Notes: generated by a model not told the origin, from the sequence alone. A stretch of DNA of 50,412 nucleotides from an uncultured Caryophanales bacterium (GCA_946407635.1 CAMJOZ010000005.1:1-50412), one strand, 5' to 3'. Positions 41,341 through 50,357 are shown, numbered from the stretch's first letter. Numbers and translations are program-made.

Positions 41341-42600
41341 TCACTTACTAAATTTAACTATAACTTTTGTTCCTACATTAATTTCACTATTAAATTCAAT
41401 AGTTCCATTCAATGATTCAGTAATTCTATATCTAATATTATTCAAACCATAATGATCTTCATTAAAATTAATATCATTTATATTGAATCCAACTCCATCA
41501 TCAATTACCTCAATAATATATGATAAATCATCCTCATATACCTTTAAAGTAACAGTTCCACCTTCTATTTTCTTTAAAATTCCATGCTTAACTGCATTTT
41601 CAACAAGTGGTTGAATAGTTAAAGGTGGAACATCAAAATCAGTTGTCTTAATATTGTATATTACATTAAGTCTATCATTAAATCTTATTTTTTCTAATGA
41701 TAGATAAGTTTTAATATGTTTCAATTCTTTTTCAAATGGAATTAATCTAGTATCTGTTATAGATGATAAATTCATTCTTAAATAATCAGTAAAATCATCT
41801 AAAGAAGCCTGAGCTTTTTCAGGATCAATTGTAATAAGTGTAGATATAGATGATAATGAATTATAAATAAAATGAGGTTGTATCTGAGATAGCATTAAAG
41901 TTATTTGAGCTTCTCTATTTTTCTTTTCTTCTTGTGCTAAATCAATATTCTTTTGAATATTAACAAAGAAGAATAATATTTCTACAGCTATAATAATAGA
42001 TAAATATGCAATAGCATATCCTTTAAATACGTTTTGTATTATTATCGCAATAAGTGGTAAAAAACAATATATAGCAAATGCTGATTTTTCTCTTATATTT
42101 AGTTTTTTATTTAAAATAGTAACTAAGAATACAACAGCAAGCATCACAAATTGATAACCTTGAGCTATTATCATTGTTTTACTTCTAATATAATTACCAT
42201 CTTCTGCGTAAAAGAATATACCTGTAAATACGTTAATTATATCTAATATAATAAATGATGAAAAAAGGAAGATGTTAAATATAGCTAAAAGATTTCTAAC
42301 ATTTTTCTGTAAAAATACATAATTCATCATATAAACAAATAATAAGAATACTTCAATATTATTAAATATATAAAATAGTGTGTAAAAAGATATAACAAAA
42401 TTATTTGAAGTATAATACATTTTTATTATAGTAAACATTAAATAAACAAAAAAATGTAAAACTGTAAATGAAAAAAATATTAATAATGAATTTTCATCTT
42501 TTCTTCTATTCTTTTTTATTAATATATTAACTACATGAACAAATAATATGAGAATTCCAATTATACATACTGATATATTAAATACTACATTATTTCCCAT
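41341..42600 (-). CDS. membrane sensor histidine kinase (LytS/YesM-type)
   Basis: 419 aa. Seven or so membrane helices fill residues 1-205; the kinase core is of the His_kinase (PF06580) type: QIQPHFIYNSLSSISTLI contains the phosphorylated His, NAVKHGI the N-box, DDGVGFN the G1 box, and GLNNIRYRI the G2 region. The signal sensed is unknown. It ends with TGA, clearly a stop because the ribosome binding site of the next gene overlaps it. It pairs with the SARP-type response regulator downstream. Confidence 0.9.
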   Translation of the reverse strand: MGNNVVFNISVCIIGILILFVHVVNILIKKNRRKDENSLLIFFSFTVLHFFVYLMFTIIKMYYTSNNFVISFYTLFYIFNNIEVFLLFVYMMNYVFLQKNVRNLLAIFNIFLFSSFIILDIINVFTGIFFYAEDGNYIRSKTMIIAQGYQFVMLAVVFLVTILNKKLNIREKSAFAIYCFLPLIAIIIQNVFKGYAIAYLSIIIAVEILFFFVNIQKNIDLAQEEKKNREAQITLMLSQIQPHFIYNSLSSISTLITIDPEKAQASLDDFTDYLRMNLSSITDTRLIPFEKELKHIKTYLSLEKIRFNDRLNVIYNIKTTDFDVPPLTIQPLVENAVKHGILKKIEGGTVTLKVYEDDLSYIIEVIDDGVGFNINDINFNEDHYGLNNIRYRITESLNGTIEFNSEINVGTKVIVKFSK

Positions 42601-42668
42601 ATATATGTCCTTTCCTTTAATAAATTTAAAAAATAATAACCATTATAAATAAATTATAACATAAAAAT

Positions 42669-42700
42669 TAAAAAATCAGCCTCAATTTTGAGACTGATTT
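42669..42700 (-). terminator. terminator of the cdaA-to-DUF212 operon
   Basis: Minus strand AAATCAGTCTCAA/TTGAGGCTGATTT (one G-U) plus TTTTAATTTT, at the stop codon of the DUF212 gene. Confidence 0.8.
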
Positions 42701-42701
42701 A

Positions 42702-43244
42702 TTATTTAGGTTGAACTGCAATAACAATAAAGAACCCTGCTATAGCAAATATAATACCCATTAAAATACCGCCTAATACCTCAAAGCCTTTATGACCTAG
42801 CATTTCTTTTAAAAATCCTTTTTGACCAAAACCAAGCTTTTTCTTTTCTTCAATTGGTAAATCAGCGGTCATATTATTTAATATTCTTGCATGTTTAGAT
42901 GCTTCAAGTCTAACACCCATCGCATCATGTAATACAATTATTGAAAATACTACCGCAACAGCGAAAGACCAATCTAATCTATCTAGATCATGCCACTGAA
43001 ACATTCCTAGTGATATAGTTAAACATACAACAAAACCTGAATGTGATGAAGGAAAACCACCAGTAGTTTTAAAACACCACCATTCTAAATGTTTATTTCT
43101 AATAGATGTAATAACAAATTTAATTATTTGACATATTAATAGGCAGCTAAGGCTAATAAAAATTATTGTCATAGCTCTAGATGTAACTAAATTATTTAAT
43201 TCACTTACAACTTTAGCCCTAGTAGATGAATCTTCTAATATCAT
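42702..43244 (-). CDS. DUF212 divergent PAP2-family membrane protein
   Basis: 180 aa with about four membrane helices. TTGGFPSSHSGFVV matches the PAP2-like TGGMPSSHS signature, HDAMGVRLEASKHARILN and KEMLGHKGFEVLGG match the rest of DUF212. It may act as a lipid or polyprenyl phosphatase; activity of the divergent group is unproven. It starts 2 bp after the NifU-like gene stop and is the last gene of the operon. Confidence 0.87.
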   Translation of the reverse strand: MILEDSSTRAKVVSELNNLVTSRAMTIIFISLSCLLICQIIKFVITSIRNKHLEWWCFKTTGGFPSSHSGFVVCLTISLGMFQWHDLDRLDWSFAVAVVFSIIVLHDAMGVRLEASKHARILNNMTADLPIEEKKKLGFGQKGFLKEMLGHKGFEVLGGILMGIIFAIAGFFIVIAVQPK

Positions 43245-43246
43245 TA

Positions 43247-43501
43247 TTATAAGCTCCCTTCTACAGTTTTAACTTCGATAACCTCCGGAACATATTCAAC
43301 AAGTAAAGCTTCGATTCCATCTTTTAATGTATAATCAAGTGATCCACAGCCCTCACAAGCACCTAGCATCTTAACATATACAACACCATCAACGAAATCT
43401 ACAAACTCTAAATCTCCACCTTCACTATTTAAATATGGTCTGATTTTATCTAAGACCTTTTTAATATCCTCTAAAACAACTTCACTTTTTCTCTCTTCCA
43501 T
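43247..43501 (-). CDS. NifU C-terminal-domain protein (Fe-S carrier)
   Basis: 84 aa, the stand-alone NifU C-terminal (Nfu) domain with GACEGCGSLDYTLKDGIEALL, the CxxC that holds a bridging [4Fe-4S] cluster. Likely delivers clusters to enzymes such as NrdG or aconitase. AGAGGTTATT precedes the ATG. In Bacilli the homologous yutI lies near yutD, as here. Confidence 0.93.
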   Translation of the reverse strand: MEERKSEVVLEDIKKVLDKIRPYLNSEGGDLEFVDFVDGVVYVKMLGACEGCGSLDYTLKDGIEALLVEYVPEVIEVKTVEGSL

Positions 43502-43520
43502 AATAACCTCTATAAATCAA

Positions 43521-44195
43521 TTACTTTTGATTATTTTTCCCAAATTTTTTTTTATGATTATTTTTATTAAAATTCTTGTTATTAAAATTATGTCCTCTAT
43601 TTTCCTTTTTAGACGGATCAAAATCACTACTAGAAGAAACATATACCTGTGTATTCTCATCTTCCTTTGGCATAATACTTTTAGGAATTTGATTATTTTT
43701 GTTATTTTCTTTAATTGCTTCTTCTTTTAAATCTTGAGGTAAATAACCTCTTGGAAGTTCATTTATCTTTCTTAAATCTAAAACTATATGTGGTCTATTC
43801 TTAGGAGTAGATTTTAATACAAGTGACTCCTTATCAAAATTCTCTTTTTCAATAGGAGTTATAGTAAATCCTGTTGTGTCAACTTCACTTAAGGATTTAT
43901 CCTTTTCTATTTTATTACATTCTTCATCATTTTCAATTCTTTTTAAAATAAAAAAAGGACTGCCAATAACATAAGATGTATTAAAATATTTTTCCATCAA
44001 TCCAACATAAGATTTACTTGAAGGGTTTGAATCAAATCCTTTTAATCTTAATATACCAGATGAAATATCTCCAACTATAACTAAATCTTTATCAAATACT
44101 TCTTCTATGTATTTACTTAAAAAATCTTCCATATTGAAAGCATCTCTAAAATTATGTGTTAAATTATAAATTCCCTTAGGAGTTTTTAAAACCAC
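43521..44195 (-). CDS. yutD: YutD-like (DUF1027) protein with low-complexity tail
   Basis: 224 aa. The first ~110 residues match YutD: FRDAFNMEDFLSKYIEEVF, IVGDISSGILRLKGFD, KSYVGLMEKYFNTSYVIG. Function unknown. From about 170 on, the chain becomes low-complexity, rich in Asn, Lys and Ser (ENRGHNFNNKNFNKNNHKKK), which YutD proteins usually lack. There is no ATG: GTG codons lie at 44207, 44204 and 44195. The last has AAGGTGG 8 nt upstream and is chosen; the others fall in the ribosome binding site. Confidence 0.75.
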   Translation of the reverse strand: MVLKTPKGIYNLTHNFRDAFNMEDFLSKYIEEVFDKDLVIVGDISSGILRLKGFDSNPSSKSYVGLMEKYFNTSYVIGSPFFILKRIENDEECNKIEKDKSLSEVDTTGFTITPIEKENFDKESLVLKSTPKNRPHIVLDLRKINELPRGYLPQDLKEEAIKENNKNNQIPKSIMPKEDENTQVYVSSSSDFDPSKKENRGHNFNNKNFNKNNHKKKFGKNNQK

Positions 44196-44212
44196 AATTT
44201 TCACCACCTTAT

Positions 44213-44677
44213 TTAGATAAGCTTTTTATCTTTTAAATATTTTAAAAAGCCATCTAAGCCTATACTTATATCTTCATAAGTTTTATTAAAATCACCAGTA
44301 TACCAAGGATCACTAATATTCCTTTTTAAATCAGTATAATCAAGTAACAAGCTATACTTATTTAATCTATCTGGTTGAATTCTTTCTAAATTATAAATAT
44401 TATTGCTATCCATTGCAATAATAAAATCATAATAATTATAATCTTCTAAAGTCATTCTTTCAGCTTTTTTATTATGATAATCTTTAATATTTAATTTATC
44501 TAATATTCGTTTAGTTCCATAATGAATACCATTACCAATTTCTTCATAAGAAGTCGCTCTTGATTCAACATGAAATTTATTAGATAAATTATTTTTATTT
44601 AATAAATCTTTAAACATGAATTCAGCCATAGGACTTCTACATATATTCCCATGACAAACAAATAACACCTTAATCAT
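44213..44677 (-). CDS. low-molecular-weight protein-tyrosine phosphatase
   Basis: 154 aa with the P-loop VCHGNICRSPMAEFMF (CX5R, Cys8-Arg14) and the general-acid Asp in ISDPWYTGDF. ATG 44677 overlaps the ispF stop by 8 bp; the longer frame begins with TTG at 44686. In Firmicutes such enzymes dephosphorylate tyrosine kinases of capsule synthesis or arginine phosphates; no partner kinase is visible here. Confidence 0.92.
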   Translation of the reverse strand: MIKVLFVCHGNICRSPMAEFMFKDLLNKNNLSNKFHVESRATSYEEIGNGIHYGTKRILDKLNIKDYHNKKAERMTLEDYNYYDFIIAMDSNNIYNLERIQPDRLNKYSLLLDYTDLKRNISDPWYTGDFNKTYEDISIGLDGFLKYLKDKKLI

Positions 44678-45149
44678 TTGATTCAACCAATAAACAACAC
44701 TCAGATGCGATAGCTAAATCATTACCAATAAAGCTCATTCCTTCATATGTTGTTGCCTTAATACTAACAAATGATTCATCTATATTTAATATGTTCGCAA
44801 TAGATTTTTGAATATCCCTTCTATGAGGATTAATCTTAATATGTTCTGCGTATATAGTTAAATCAAGATTAACTAAATGGTATCCTAGATTTTTAATTCT
44901 ATCATAACATTCACTTAAAATTATTTTAGAATCCATATTTAATGTTTTATCAGAATTATCAGGATAAAAAGTACCTAAATCACCTAAAGCAAGTGAACCT
45001 AATAAAGCTTCTGCGATACTATGTAGCACACAATCAGCGTCACTATGACCTAATAAGCCAACTTTAGATTCTATTTTTACTCCACCTAATATTAAATTTC
45101 TACCTTCAACTAATCTATGGGTATCCCACGAATGTCCTATTCTTATCAT
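44670..45149 (-). CDS. ispF: 2-C-methyl-D-erythritol 2,4-cyclodiphosphate synthase
   Basis: 159 aa, fifth enzyme of the MEP isoprenoid pathway. Metal ligands are in WDTHRL (Asp9, His11) and in LGHSDADCVLH (His), and ATTYEGMSFIG closes the active site. ATG overlaps the IspD TGA (ATGA). Together with ispD it shows that isoprenoid precursors are made by the MEP route. Confidence 0.96.
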   Translation of the reverse strand: MIRIGHSWDTHRLVEGRNLILGGVKIESKVGLLGHSDADCVLHSIAEALLGSLALGDLGTFYPDNSDKTLNMDSKIILSECYDRIKNLGYHLVNLDLTIYAEHIKINPHRRDIQKSIANILNIDESFVSIKATTYEGMSFIGNDLAIASECCLLVESND

Positions 45150-45796
45150 CTTTTACTCCAAACTAGCTTTAATAACTCATAATCAAGTGGCGTTGTAACC
45201 TTAAATGATTCTTCATTTGCTAATACTAAATCAATTTTAGTATCACTAAAATAATATTCAATAAGTGATATATCATCTGTGAATTCTTTATTATCATTGA
45301 ATGCTTTTTCGTAAGCACTTAATAACAAAGCCTTAGGTCCACATTGTGGGGTTACAGCACTTATTAATTTATTTCTATCTAATGTTTTTATATTATCTTC
45401 TATTATCTTGATTGTATCCTTACAATTTCTATAACATAAAATACAATTATTATCATTTTTAATTTCAATTATTTTATTAATTACATCTTTACTTATTAGT
45501 GGTCTTGCGGAATCATGAATAATAACATAATCACCATTCACTTCTTTTAGTCCATTATAAACAGACTCCATTCTAGTCTTACCACCAATAACAATTTTAG
45601 CTTTATTTATTATTAATGGTTTAACCAAATCAAGATCATTTTTATTAACGACACAAACAACTTCAAAATTAAATGATAAAAATAAATCAAGCGGTATTTC
45701 AAACATATTTTTATCACCCAATGGCAATAATATTTTATTTTTATCAATATTCATTCTTGAGCCACTACCAGCCATTAATAAAATGACACTAATCAT
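45146..45796 (-). CDS. ispD: 2-C-methyl-D-erythritol 4-phosphate cytidylyltransferase
   Basis: 216 aa, third step of the MEP pathway (CTP + MEP to CDP-ME). Nucleotide-binding LMAGSGSRM with Lys in KILLPL, IIHDSARPL and TPQC match IspD. It overlaps ispF by 4 bp. GGTGATTTT precedes the ATG at 45796. Confidence 0.95.
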   Translation of the reverse strand: MISVILLMAGSGSRMNIDKNKILLPLGDKNMFEIPLDLFLSFNFEVVCVVNKNDLDLVKPLIINKAKIVIGGKTRMESVYNGLKEVNGDYVIIHDSARPLISKDVINKIIEIKNDNNCILCYRNCKDTIKIIEDNIKTLDRNKLISAVTPQCGPKALLLSAYEKAFNDNKEFTDDISLIEYYFSDTKIDLVLANEESFKVTTPLDYELLKLVWSKR

Positions 45797-45806
45797 AAAA
45801 TCACCA

Positions 45807-46316
45807 CTAACCTAATATTTTAAAATCGAGTCTTAAATCATAATCCATCAAATCGATATCAACATTACCTGATTCTTTATAACAAATACCTATCTTTGTT
45901 TTATTATATCCTTTTAAATATCTATCATAATAACCTTTGCCATAACCTATTCTTTGGTTATCTTTAGATATAGCAACACAAGGTATTAAGAAACAATCAA
46001 TTAAATTTCTATCAATTATTTCTCCGATTGGTTCTTTAGTATTAAATAAACCATCAACTAAAACATCATTAAAATTATATTTAACGAAAAATATTTCATC
46101 TTTTGTAATTGGCAAATAAAAATTTTTATTAGGATAAATTTTTACTAAATCCATAATATCAATCTCATTCCCAATTGGATAATAAATACCGATATTATGA
46201 TATTCATCCAAAACATTATTATTAATGATATAATCAATAACATATTTTGAAGAATCGTTTTTATTAAGATTTTTTCTTAAAGATAAAGCATGTTTTCTTT
46301 CTTCTTTTTTTCTCAT
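45807..46316 (-). CDS. 5-formyltetrahydrofolate cyclo-ligase
   Basis: 169 aa, converts 5-formyl-THF to 5,10-methenyl-THF with ATP. The N terminus MRKKEERKHALSLRKNLN and the C-terminal motif NQRIGYGKGYYDRYL (ATP/folate site) are typical. ATG 46316 overlaps the stop of the degenerate-GGDEF gene (ATGA); AAGGACATAAG precedes it. Confidence 0.94.
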   Translation of the reverse strand: MRKKEERKHALSLRKNLNKNDSSKYVIDYIINNNVLDEYHNIGIYYPIGNEIDIMDLVKIYPNKNFYLPITKDEIFFVKYNFNDVLVDGLFNTKEPIGEIIDRNLIDCFLIPCVAISKDNQRIGYGKGYYDRYLKGYNKTKIGICYKESGNVDIDLMDYDLRLDFKILG

Positions 46317-47878
46317 CTTATGTCCTTGTAATAGCAATATGAAGAAATATAATTCTCATTTAAAGAATATTTCAATGCTTGGCGAGTAACTCTAATAATG
46401 TCAGATGCATTTTGAGCCTCACTACTCATTGCAATACCCATATTAACATCAATTTGACCTTTTTCTTTACCATATGAGAAACTTAAATGTAATAATTTAT
46501 TTTCATCTCTTAATTTAGCTCTTAAAGTTTCCATCTTATTGTATTCAGTAATAATACCAACAAATTCTAGACCTGATGTTCTATATAACATATTACCATA
46601 TACAAATTCATCTCTAAATTTATCTAGGTATTGACTCATACATAAATTACCGATAGCTCTACCAAATTTTTCATTTAATTCTGGAATAGAAACTAGCTTT
46701 AAATGAACTAATTCAAATGTTTTATCTTCTCTATATAATTCATTTATATCATTTACTAAATCTTCATCAGATCTAACCTTATCAAGTGAAGTATCAGTCT
46801 TTTCGTAAGAGAAATCATCATAAACACTAACTATACCACATAATTCAATAGAATCATCATATTTAATTCTATGTCCTTCTTCTTTAACATAAACATATTG
46901 TGATCCTCTATTAAATCTATATGTAATTGAATAATTTGATTCTTTTACACTAGTTAAAGTCTCTTTGTATAAATCCTTGTCATCAGGATGGATTCTATTA
47001 TAATATTCTTCACTAGATGTAGTATTACCATTAAGCATAAGCTTCTTAACTAAAATATCATTAGCCCAAATACTATTTTTACTGATTGTATTAAAGAAAA
47101 TACCATCACTTGTTTTATCTAATATTGTAATAAATCTTTCTTTAACAAGCTTCAAATCATTAATAGCTTGGAATTCTCTTTTTTCTAAGCCAATTAGTGA
47201 TTCTTCATCTTTAATATCACCGATTAATATTCTTCCACGATATTTACCATTAGCAAATATTACACTTTCGTTGAAATATAAAGCACTCTTTGATGCATTA
47301 TCATCTTCGATATCAAGTTCAACTTGTTTTCTGTCGCCTTCTTTTACTCTTTTTTCATAGCGCTCATAAAATGTTTTTACTTCTTTTTTTAAACAGCCTT
47401 CACCATTTAAACCAATAATACGATATTTAGCTTCAATAACATCAAAGAAATTATGGGAATAACAATCAGTTTTTTTTAAACCTAAATCATTACAAAATGC
47501 TTGTGAAATTTCTTTTACTCTATCTTTTCTATCTAATAAGACATATAATTTTGTTTCATCTAATGATTTAGTTAATTCTCTTTGGAATGTTTGATTAGAA
47601 AAAGAAACATCGATAGATAAAAATAAAATTATTAGTACTAAAGCTTCAATCATTAACATCCCTATATCCATAATAATGATATAAGTTTGGTTTTCAGATT
47701 TAATTACATCTTGATAGAAAAATAATACTAAAAAAGAACAGAAGGTTAATATTAACGAAAAAATTAATTTTGGCAAAATAACCTTCTTTTTTGTAATAGA
47801 CTGAAAAACAACTATAAATACTAAGAATACGGAAAATACAATTGAAACAATAGGACTTTGATTCAAATATTCCATCAT
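46313..47878 (-). CDS. membrane protein with PAS-like and degenerate GGDEF domains
   Basis: 521 aa. Three or four membrane helices (about 10-95), PAS-like regions (about 105-375: ITILDKTSDGIFFN, NRIHPDDKDLYKETL), and a C-terminal domain with the GGDEF fold in which the signature loop reads RTSGLEFVG. Without GGDEF residues it should not make c-di-GMP; it may bind a nucleotide as in GdpP-like proteins (inference). It is encoded directly after cdaA and a 62-aa membrane protein. GAGAGGTAATT precedes the ATG. Confidence 0.75.
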   Translation of the reverse strand: MMEYLNQSPIVSIVFSVFLVFIVVFQSITKKKVILPKLIFSLILTFCSFLVLFFYQDVIKSENQTYIIIMDIGMLMIEALVLIILFLSIDVSFSNQTFQRELTKSLDETKLYVLLDRKDRVKEISQAFCNDLGLKKTDCYSHNFFDVIEAKYRIIGLNGEGCLKKEVKTFYERYEKRVKEGDRKQVELDIEDDNASKSALYFNESVIFANGKYRGRILIGDIKDEESLIGLEKREFQAINDLKLVKERFITILDKTSDGIFFNTISKNSIWANDILVKKLMLNGNTTSSEEYYNRIHPDDKDLYKETLTSVKESNYSITYRFNRGSQYVYVKEEGHRIKYDDSIELCGIVSVYDDFSYEKTDTSLDKVRSDEDLVNDINELYREDKTFELVHLKLVSIPELNEKFGRAIGNLCMSQYLDKFRDEFVYGNMLYRTSGLEFVGIITEYNKMETLRAKLRDENKLLHLSFSYGKEKGQIDVNMGIAMSSEAQNASDIIRVTRQALKYSLNENYISSYCYYKDIR

Positions 47879-48063
47879 CTAAAAATTACCTCTCTATAAC
47901 TATATAAAACTATTAAGGCAACAATTGCTGCGGAAATCAAGAATACTAACCATAATTTAACAACCTTATTAGGGTTAGGAACAACATTGGCTCTTAATAA
48001 TAATGTGAAAGGAGATATGATTGCTTCAAAAATTATAAATAATACTTTTTTTAACTTTTTCAT
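47875..48063 (-). CDS. 62-aa membrane protein in the position of CdaR
   Basis: 62 aa with a hydrophobic N-terminal part (KVLFIIFEAIISPFTLLLRA) and a clear C-terminal membrane helix (LWLVFLISAAIVALIVLY). TAGGAGGTATAAAT precedes the ATG; its TGA overlaps the next start. In most Bacillota cdaA is followed by cdaR (YbbR-domain regulator); here this tiny protein stands in that position. Unrecognised family. Confidence 0.7.
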   Translation of the reverse strand: MKKLKKVLFIIFEAIISPFTLLLRANVVPNPNKVVKLWLVFLISAAIVALIVLYSYREVIFR

Positions 48064-48074
48064 ATTTATACCTC

Positions 48075-48848
48075 CTATAATCTACCTAAGTATGTACTCA
48101 AGTAATCTAATAAATCATTTTTATTATCAATTCTCTTCATAAAGCCTTGGTTAGCAACATGAACATGTCCTGTTTCTTCTGAAACGATTATTGTAAGTGA
48201 ATCTGTGATTTCAGAAATACCTACACCGGCTCTATGTCTTGAACCAACTGTCTTATCAAGTGATGTATCTTGAGTTAATGTATAATAAGCAGCCGCACAA
48301 ATTATTTTATTTCCGCGGATAATTACACCACCATCATGTAGCGGAGAATCCTTAATAAATATTTGTTCAAGTAATTCTTTTGTAATATCAGAGTTTAAGG
48401 TAATAGCTTTTTCTGCATATTGTTCAAGTGAAATATGTTGTTCAATAGTTATTAAAGCACCAACCTTTAATACACTCATATCGAATACCGCGTCTGCGAT
48501 TGCTTCGATTGTTGTTTGAGTTGTTGATATTGATTGAGTTTTATTTGAATCATTGTTTTTATGATATTCCATATATTTACGTAATTCAGGTGCTAATATT
48601 ACAGCACATATTACTAAATAAGAAACTCAAACAGTTGAATATATTGTTTTAGACATAACTAAACCTGCCGCATCTGCAAAGAAATAAATAGCAAATAAAA
48701 TTATTCCTATAATTGCTAAAAATAATGCTTTTCTTAATTTGATTGCTAAGAATACAGCGAATGCTATAACTAGTAAAGCAAAATAAGAATCTAAAATAAT
48801 TTTAAATACTTCATTATTATTGAAAAACTCTTTTAAAGGATCAAACAT
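48075..48848 (-). pseudogene. cdaA: diadenylate cyclase CdaA interrupted by an in-frame UGA
   Basis: Read through codon 74, this is a 257-aa CdaA: three membrane helices (MFDPLKEFF..., about 1-95), then PELRKYMEYH and the DAC domain with DSPLHDGGVIIRGN and GSRHRAGVGISE, which makes c-di-AMP. A single TGA at 48627-48629 splits it inside the third helix, between TIYSTV and VSYLVICAVILAPELR, with the frame intact on both sides. The B. subtilis protein has a Trp nearby in this helix, so TGG-to-TGA is likely. No ribosome binding site precedes the internal ATG at 48572. It may be a sequencing error, a real nonsense mutation or UGA readthrough. Confidence 0.8.
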
Positions 48849-48883
48849 AAAATCAACTCCAATAAGTAAAATATCACATATAT

Positions 48884-48909
48884 ATTATACAATAAATGAC
48901 TATGTCATT
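48884..48909 (-). promoter_or_regulatory. cdaA promoter region with inverted repeat
   Basis: Minus strand TATAAT (48884-48889) ~35 bp before the cdaA start, with the inverted repeat AATGAC-ATA-GTCATT (48895-48909) in the spacer. The -35 is poor. Confidence 0.4.
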
Positions 48910-48943
48910 AAAGAAAAAAATCTAGGTAAAATTTTTAAAAATA

Positions 48944-48970
48944 AAAATTGGTGAAAAATCCACCAATTTT
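48944..48970 (-). terminator. terminator after the glycosyltransferase
   Basis: Minus strand AAAATTGGTG-GATTTTT-CACCAATTTT followed by TATTTTT. Confidence 0.8.
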
Positions 48971-48991
48971 ATTAATTATAAACAAATATTA

Positions 48992-50128
48992 TTACTTTCT
49001 AATACAATCTTCCATCATATTTCTCATTTGTAACATACATTTATCTTGATTAAATCTTTCTGTATATCCAAGATATTCTTCTGATTTTGCTTTCTTCTCT
49101 TCTGGATGCTCAATCCAATAATCTATTTTATTAGCTAAATCATTTGAATTATTACAAGCAAATAAATTATTTTCACCTAAAGCAAATGCTTTTGTTGCAC
49201 ATCTTTTTGAATTAGAAATAATTGGTACTAAGCCACAAGTTATTGCTTCTAAACATGCTATAGCTTCTATTTCTATTTCAGCAGGATGACAATATAAATC
49301 TGAATAATTAATTACTTTAACTAAATCATCTTTTTGGAAAAAATTCATAATAGGTAAATTAATATTTTTTCTTTTAGAACATTTTATCAATCTATTTTTC
49401 TCAGGCCCATCTCCAGCAAATATTAATTGAATTTTATCTTTGTATTTGCTTTTTGAAACAGCCTTAATTAAAACCTTATGAGATTTTTCTCTACAATATC
49501 TACCTGTGAATAATATAACAAATTTATCTTTTAATTCTTCTGGCTTTTCTACTTCGATTTTTTTAAATCTATTATGAACACCATTTGAAATAACATATGA
49601 ATTAGTTTTATGATGAACACTTTTTTCAAAAACATTTTTTATAAATTCAGTAGGATAATGAATTGCATCGACATTTTTATACATTTTTTTATAAAAATTT
49701 CTATAAGTTAAATGATTTGCAATACCAAAATTCATCATACCAATATGAGATGTAAAATTCTCAGCTTGGCAATGGAATCCTGCAGTAACAGGAATATTCA
49801 TTTTTTTAGCAATTTTAGTTGTCTTCTTTCCTAAAGCAAATGGCATCATTACATGAACAACGTCTGAACCTTTAATAGCTTCTTCAATAATTTTTTTGTC
49901 AGGTTTAGCTAATGAAACTCCATTTCTTTCTATTACTTTATTTAAGAATGGTCCAAAATTTAGTGTTGGAACAACATAATAATTTTCCAAACCCTTTTTA
50001 TCTTTATCACAACATAAAATTCTAACTTCATCACCGCGTGATTGTAGGTATCTAACAAGATTCATACAAGCAGTTGTAGTACCATTATTTTCTTGACCTA
50101 ATACATCGGCTGCGATTGTAACTATCAT
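48992..50128 (-). CDS. glycosyltransferase family 4
   Basis: 378 aa with the GT-B fold of GT4: the N-terminal IAADVLGQENNGTTTAC and HCQAENFTSHIGMM acceptor side, then the donor side FTGRYCREKSHKVLIKAV, LIFAGDGPEKNRL, and the E-x7-E motif EIEAIACLEAITCG. The family includes diacylglycerol glucosyltransferases that build membrane glycolipids in this group of bacteria, so a glycolipid role is plausible; not proven. AAGGAGATTT precedes the ATG. Single-gene unit with its own terminator. Confidence 0.85.
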   Translation of the reverse strand: MIVTIAADVLGQENNGTTTACMNLVRYLQSRGDEVRILCCDKDKKGLENYYVVPTLNFGPFLNKVIERNGVSLAKPDKKIIEEAIKGSDVVHVMMPFALGKKTTKIAKKMNIPVTAGFHCQAENFTSHIGMMNFGIANHLTYRNFYKKMYKNVDAIHYPTEFIKNVFEKSVHHKTNSYVISNGVHNRFKKIEVEKPEELKDKFVILFTGRYCREKSHKVLIKAVSKSKYKDKIQLIFAGDGPEKNRLIKCSKRKNINLPIMNFFQKDDLVKVINYSDLYCHPAEIEIEAIACLEAITCGLVPIISNSKRCATKAFALGENNLFACNNSNDLANKIDYWIEHPEEKKAKSEEYLGYTERFNQDKCMLQMRNMMEDCIRK

Positions 50129-50230
50129 TTTTAAATCTCCTTAATAAAAATACGATTTAATTATATATTCTTTAATAAGAAAAATCAATAAAAATGTATA
50201 GTTTACTTAACTTTTTTATTTTTTAAGATA

Positions 50231-50259
50231 AATAAAAAAATCCCTTAACTAAGAGATTT
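50231..50259 (-). terminator. terminator after tRNA-Phe
   Basis: Minus strand AAATCTCTTA-GT-TAAGGGATTT (one G-U) plus TTTTATTT, 11 bp past the tRNA-Phe end. Confidence 0.75.
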
Positions 50260-50269
50260 AGTACTTAAA

Positions 50270-50345
50270 TGGTGCCTCAGGGCAGAATCGAACTGCCGAC
50301 ACAAGGATTTTCAGTCCTTTGCTCTACCGACTGAGCTACCGAGGC
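50270..50345 (-). tRNA. tRNA-Phe (anticodon GAA)
   Basis: Cloverleaf on the minus strand: acceptor GCCTCGG/CTGAGGC, anticodon loop CTGAAAA (GAA) in AAGGA/TCCTT, T-loop TTCGATT, discriminator A and encoded CCA. Length 76 nt. Confidence 0.96.
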
Positions 50346-50357
50346 ACAAAATAAAAT

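Noticed and set aside
48075-48572. A separate soluble diadenylate cyclase gene starting at 48572
   Set aside because: No ribosome binding site precedes that ATG, and the sequence upstream in the same frame is clearly CdaA (VSYLVICAVILAPELRKY).
41341-48848. Genome-wide UGA = Trp (genetic code 4)
   Set aside because: UGA ends the histidine kinase gene exactly where the next ribosome binding site lies, and ends several genes in ATGA overlaps. Trp is TGG in all intact genes, so the cdaA UGA is an exception.
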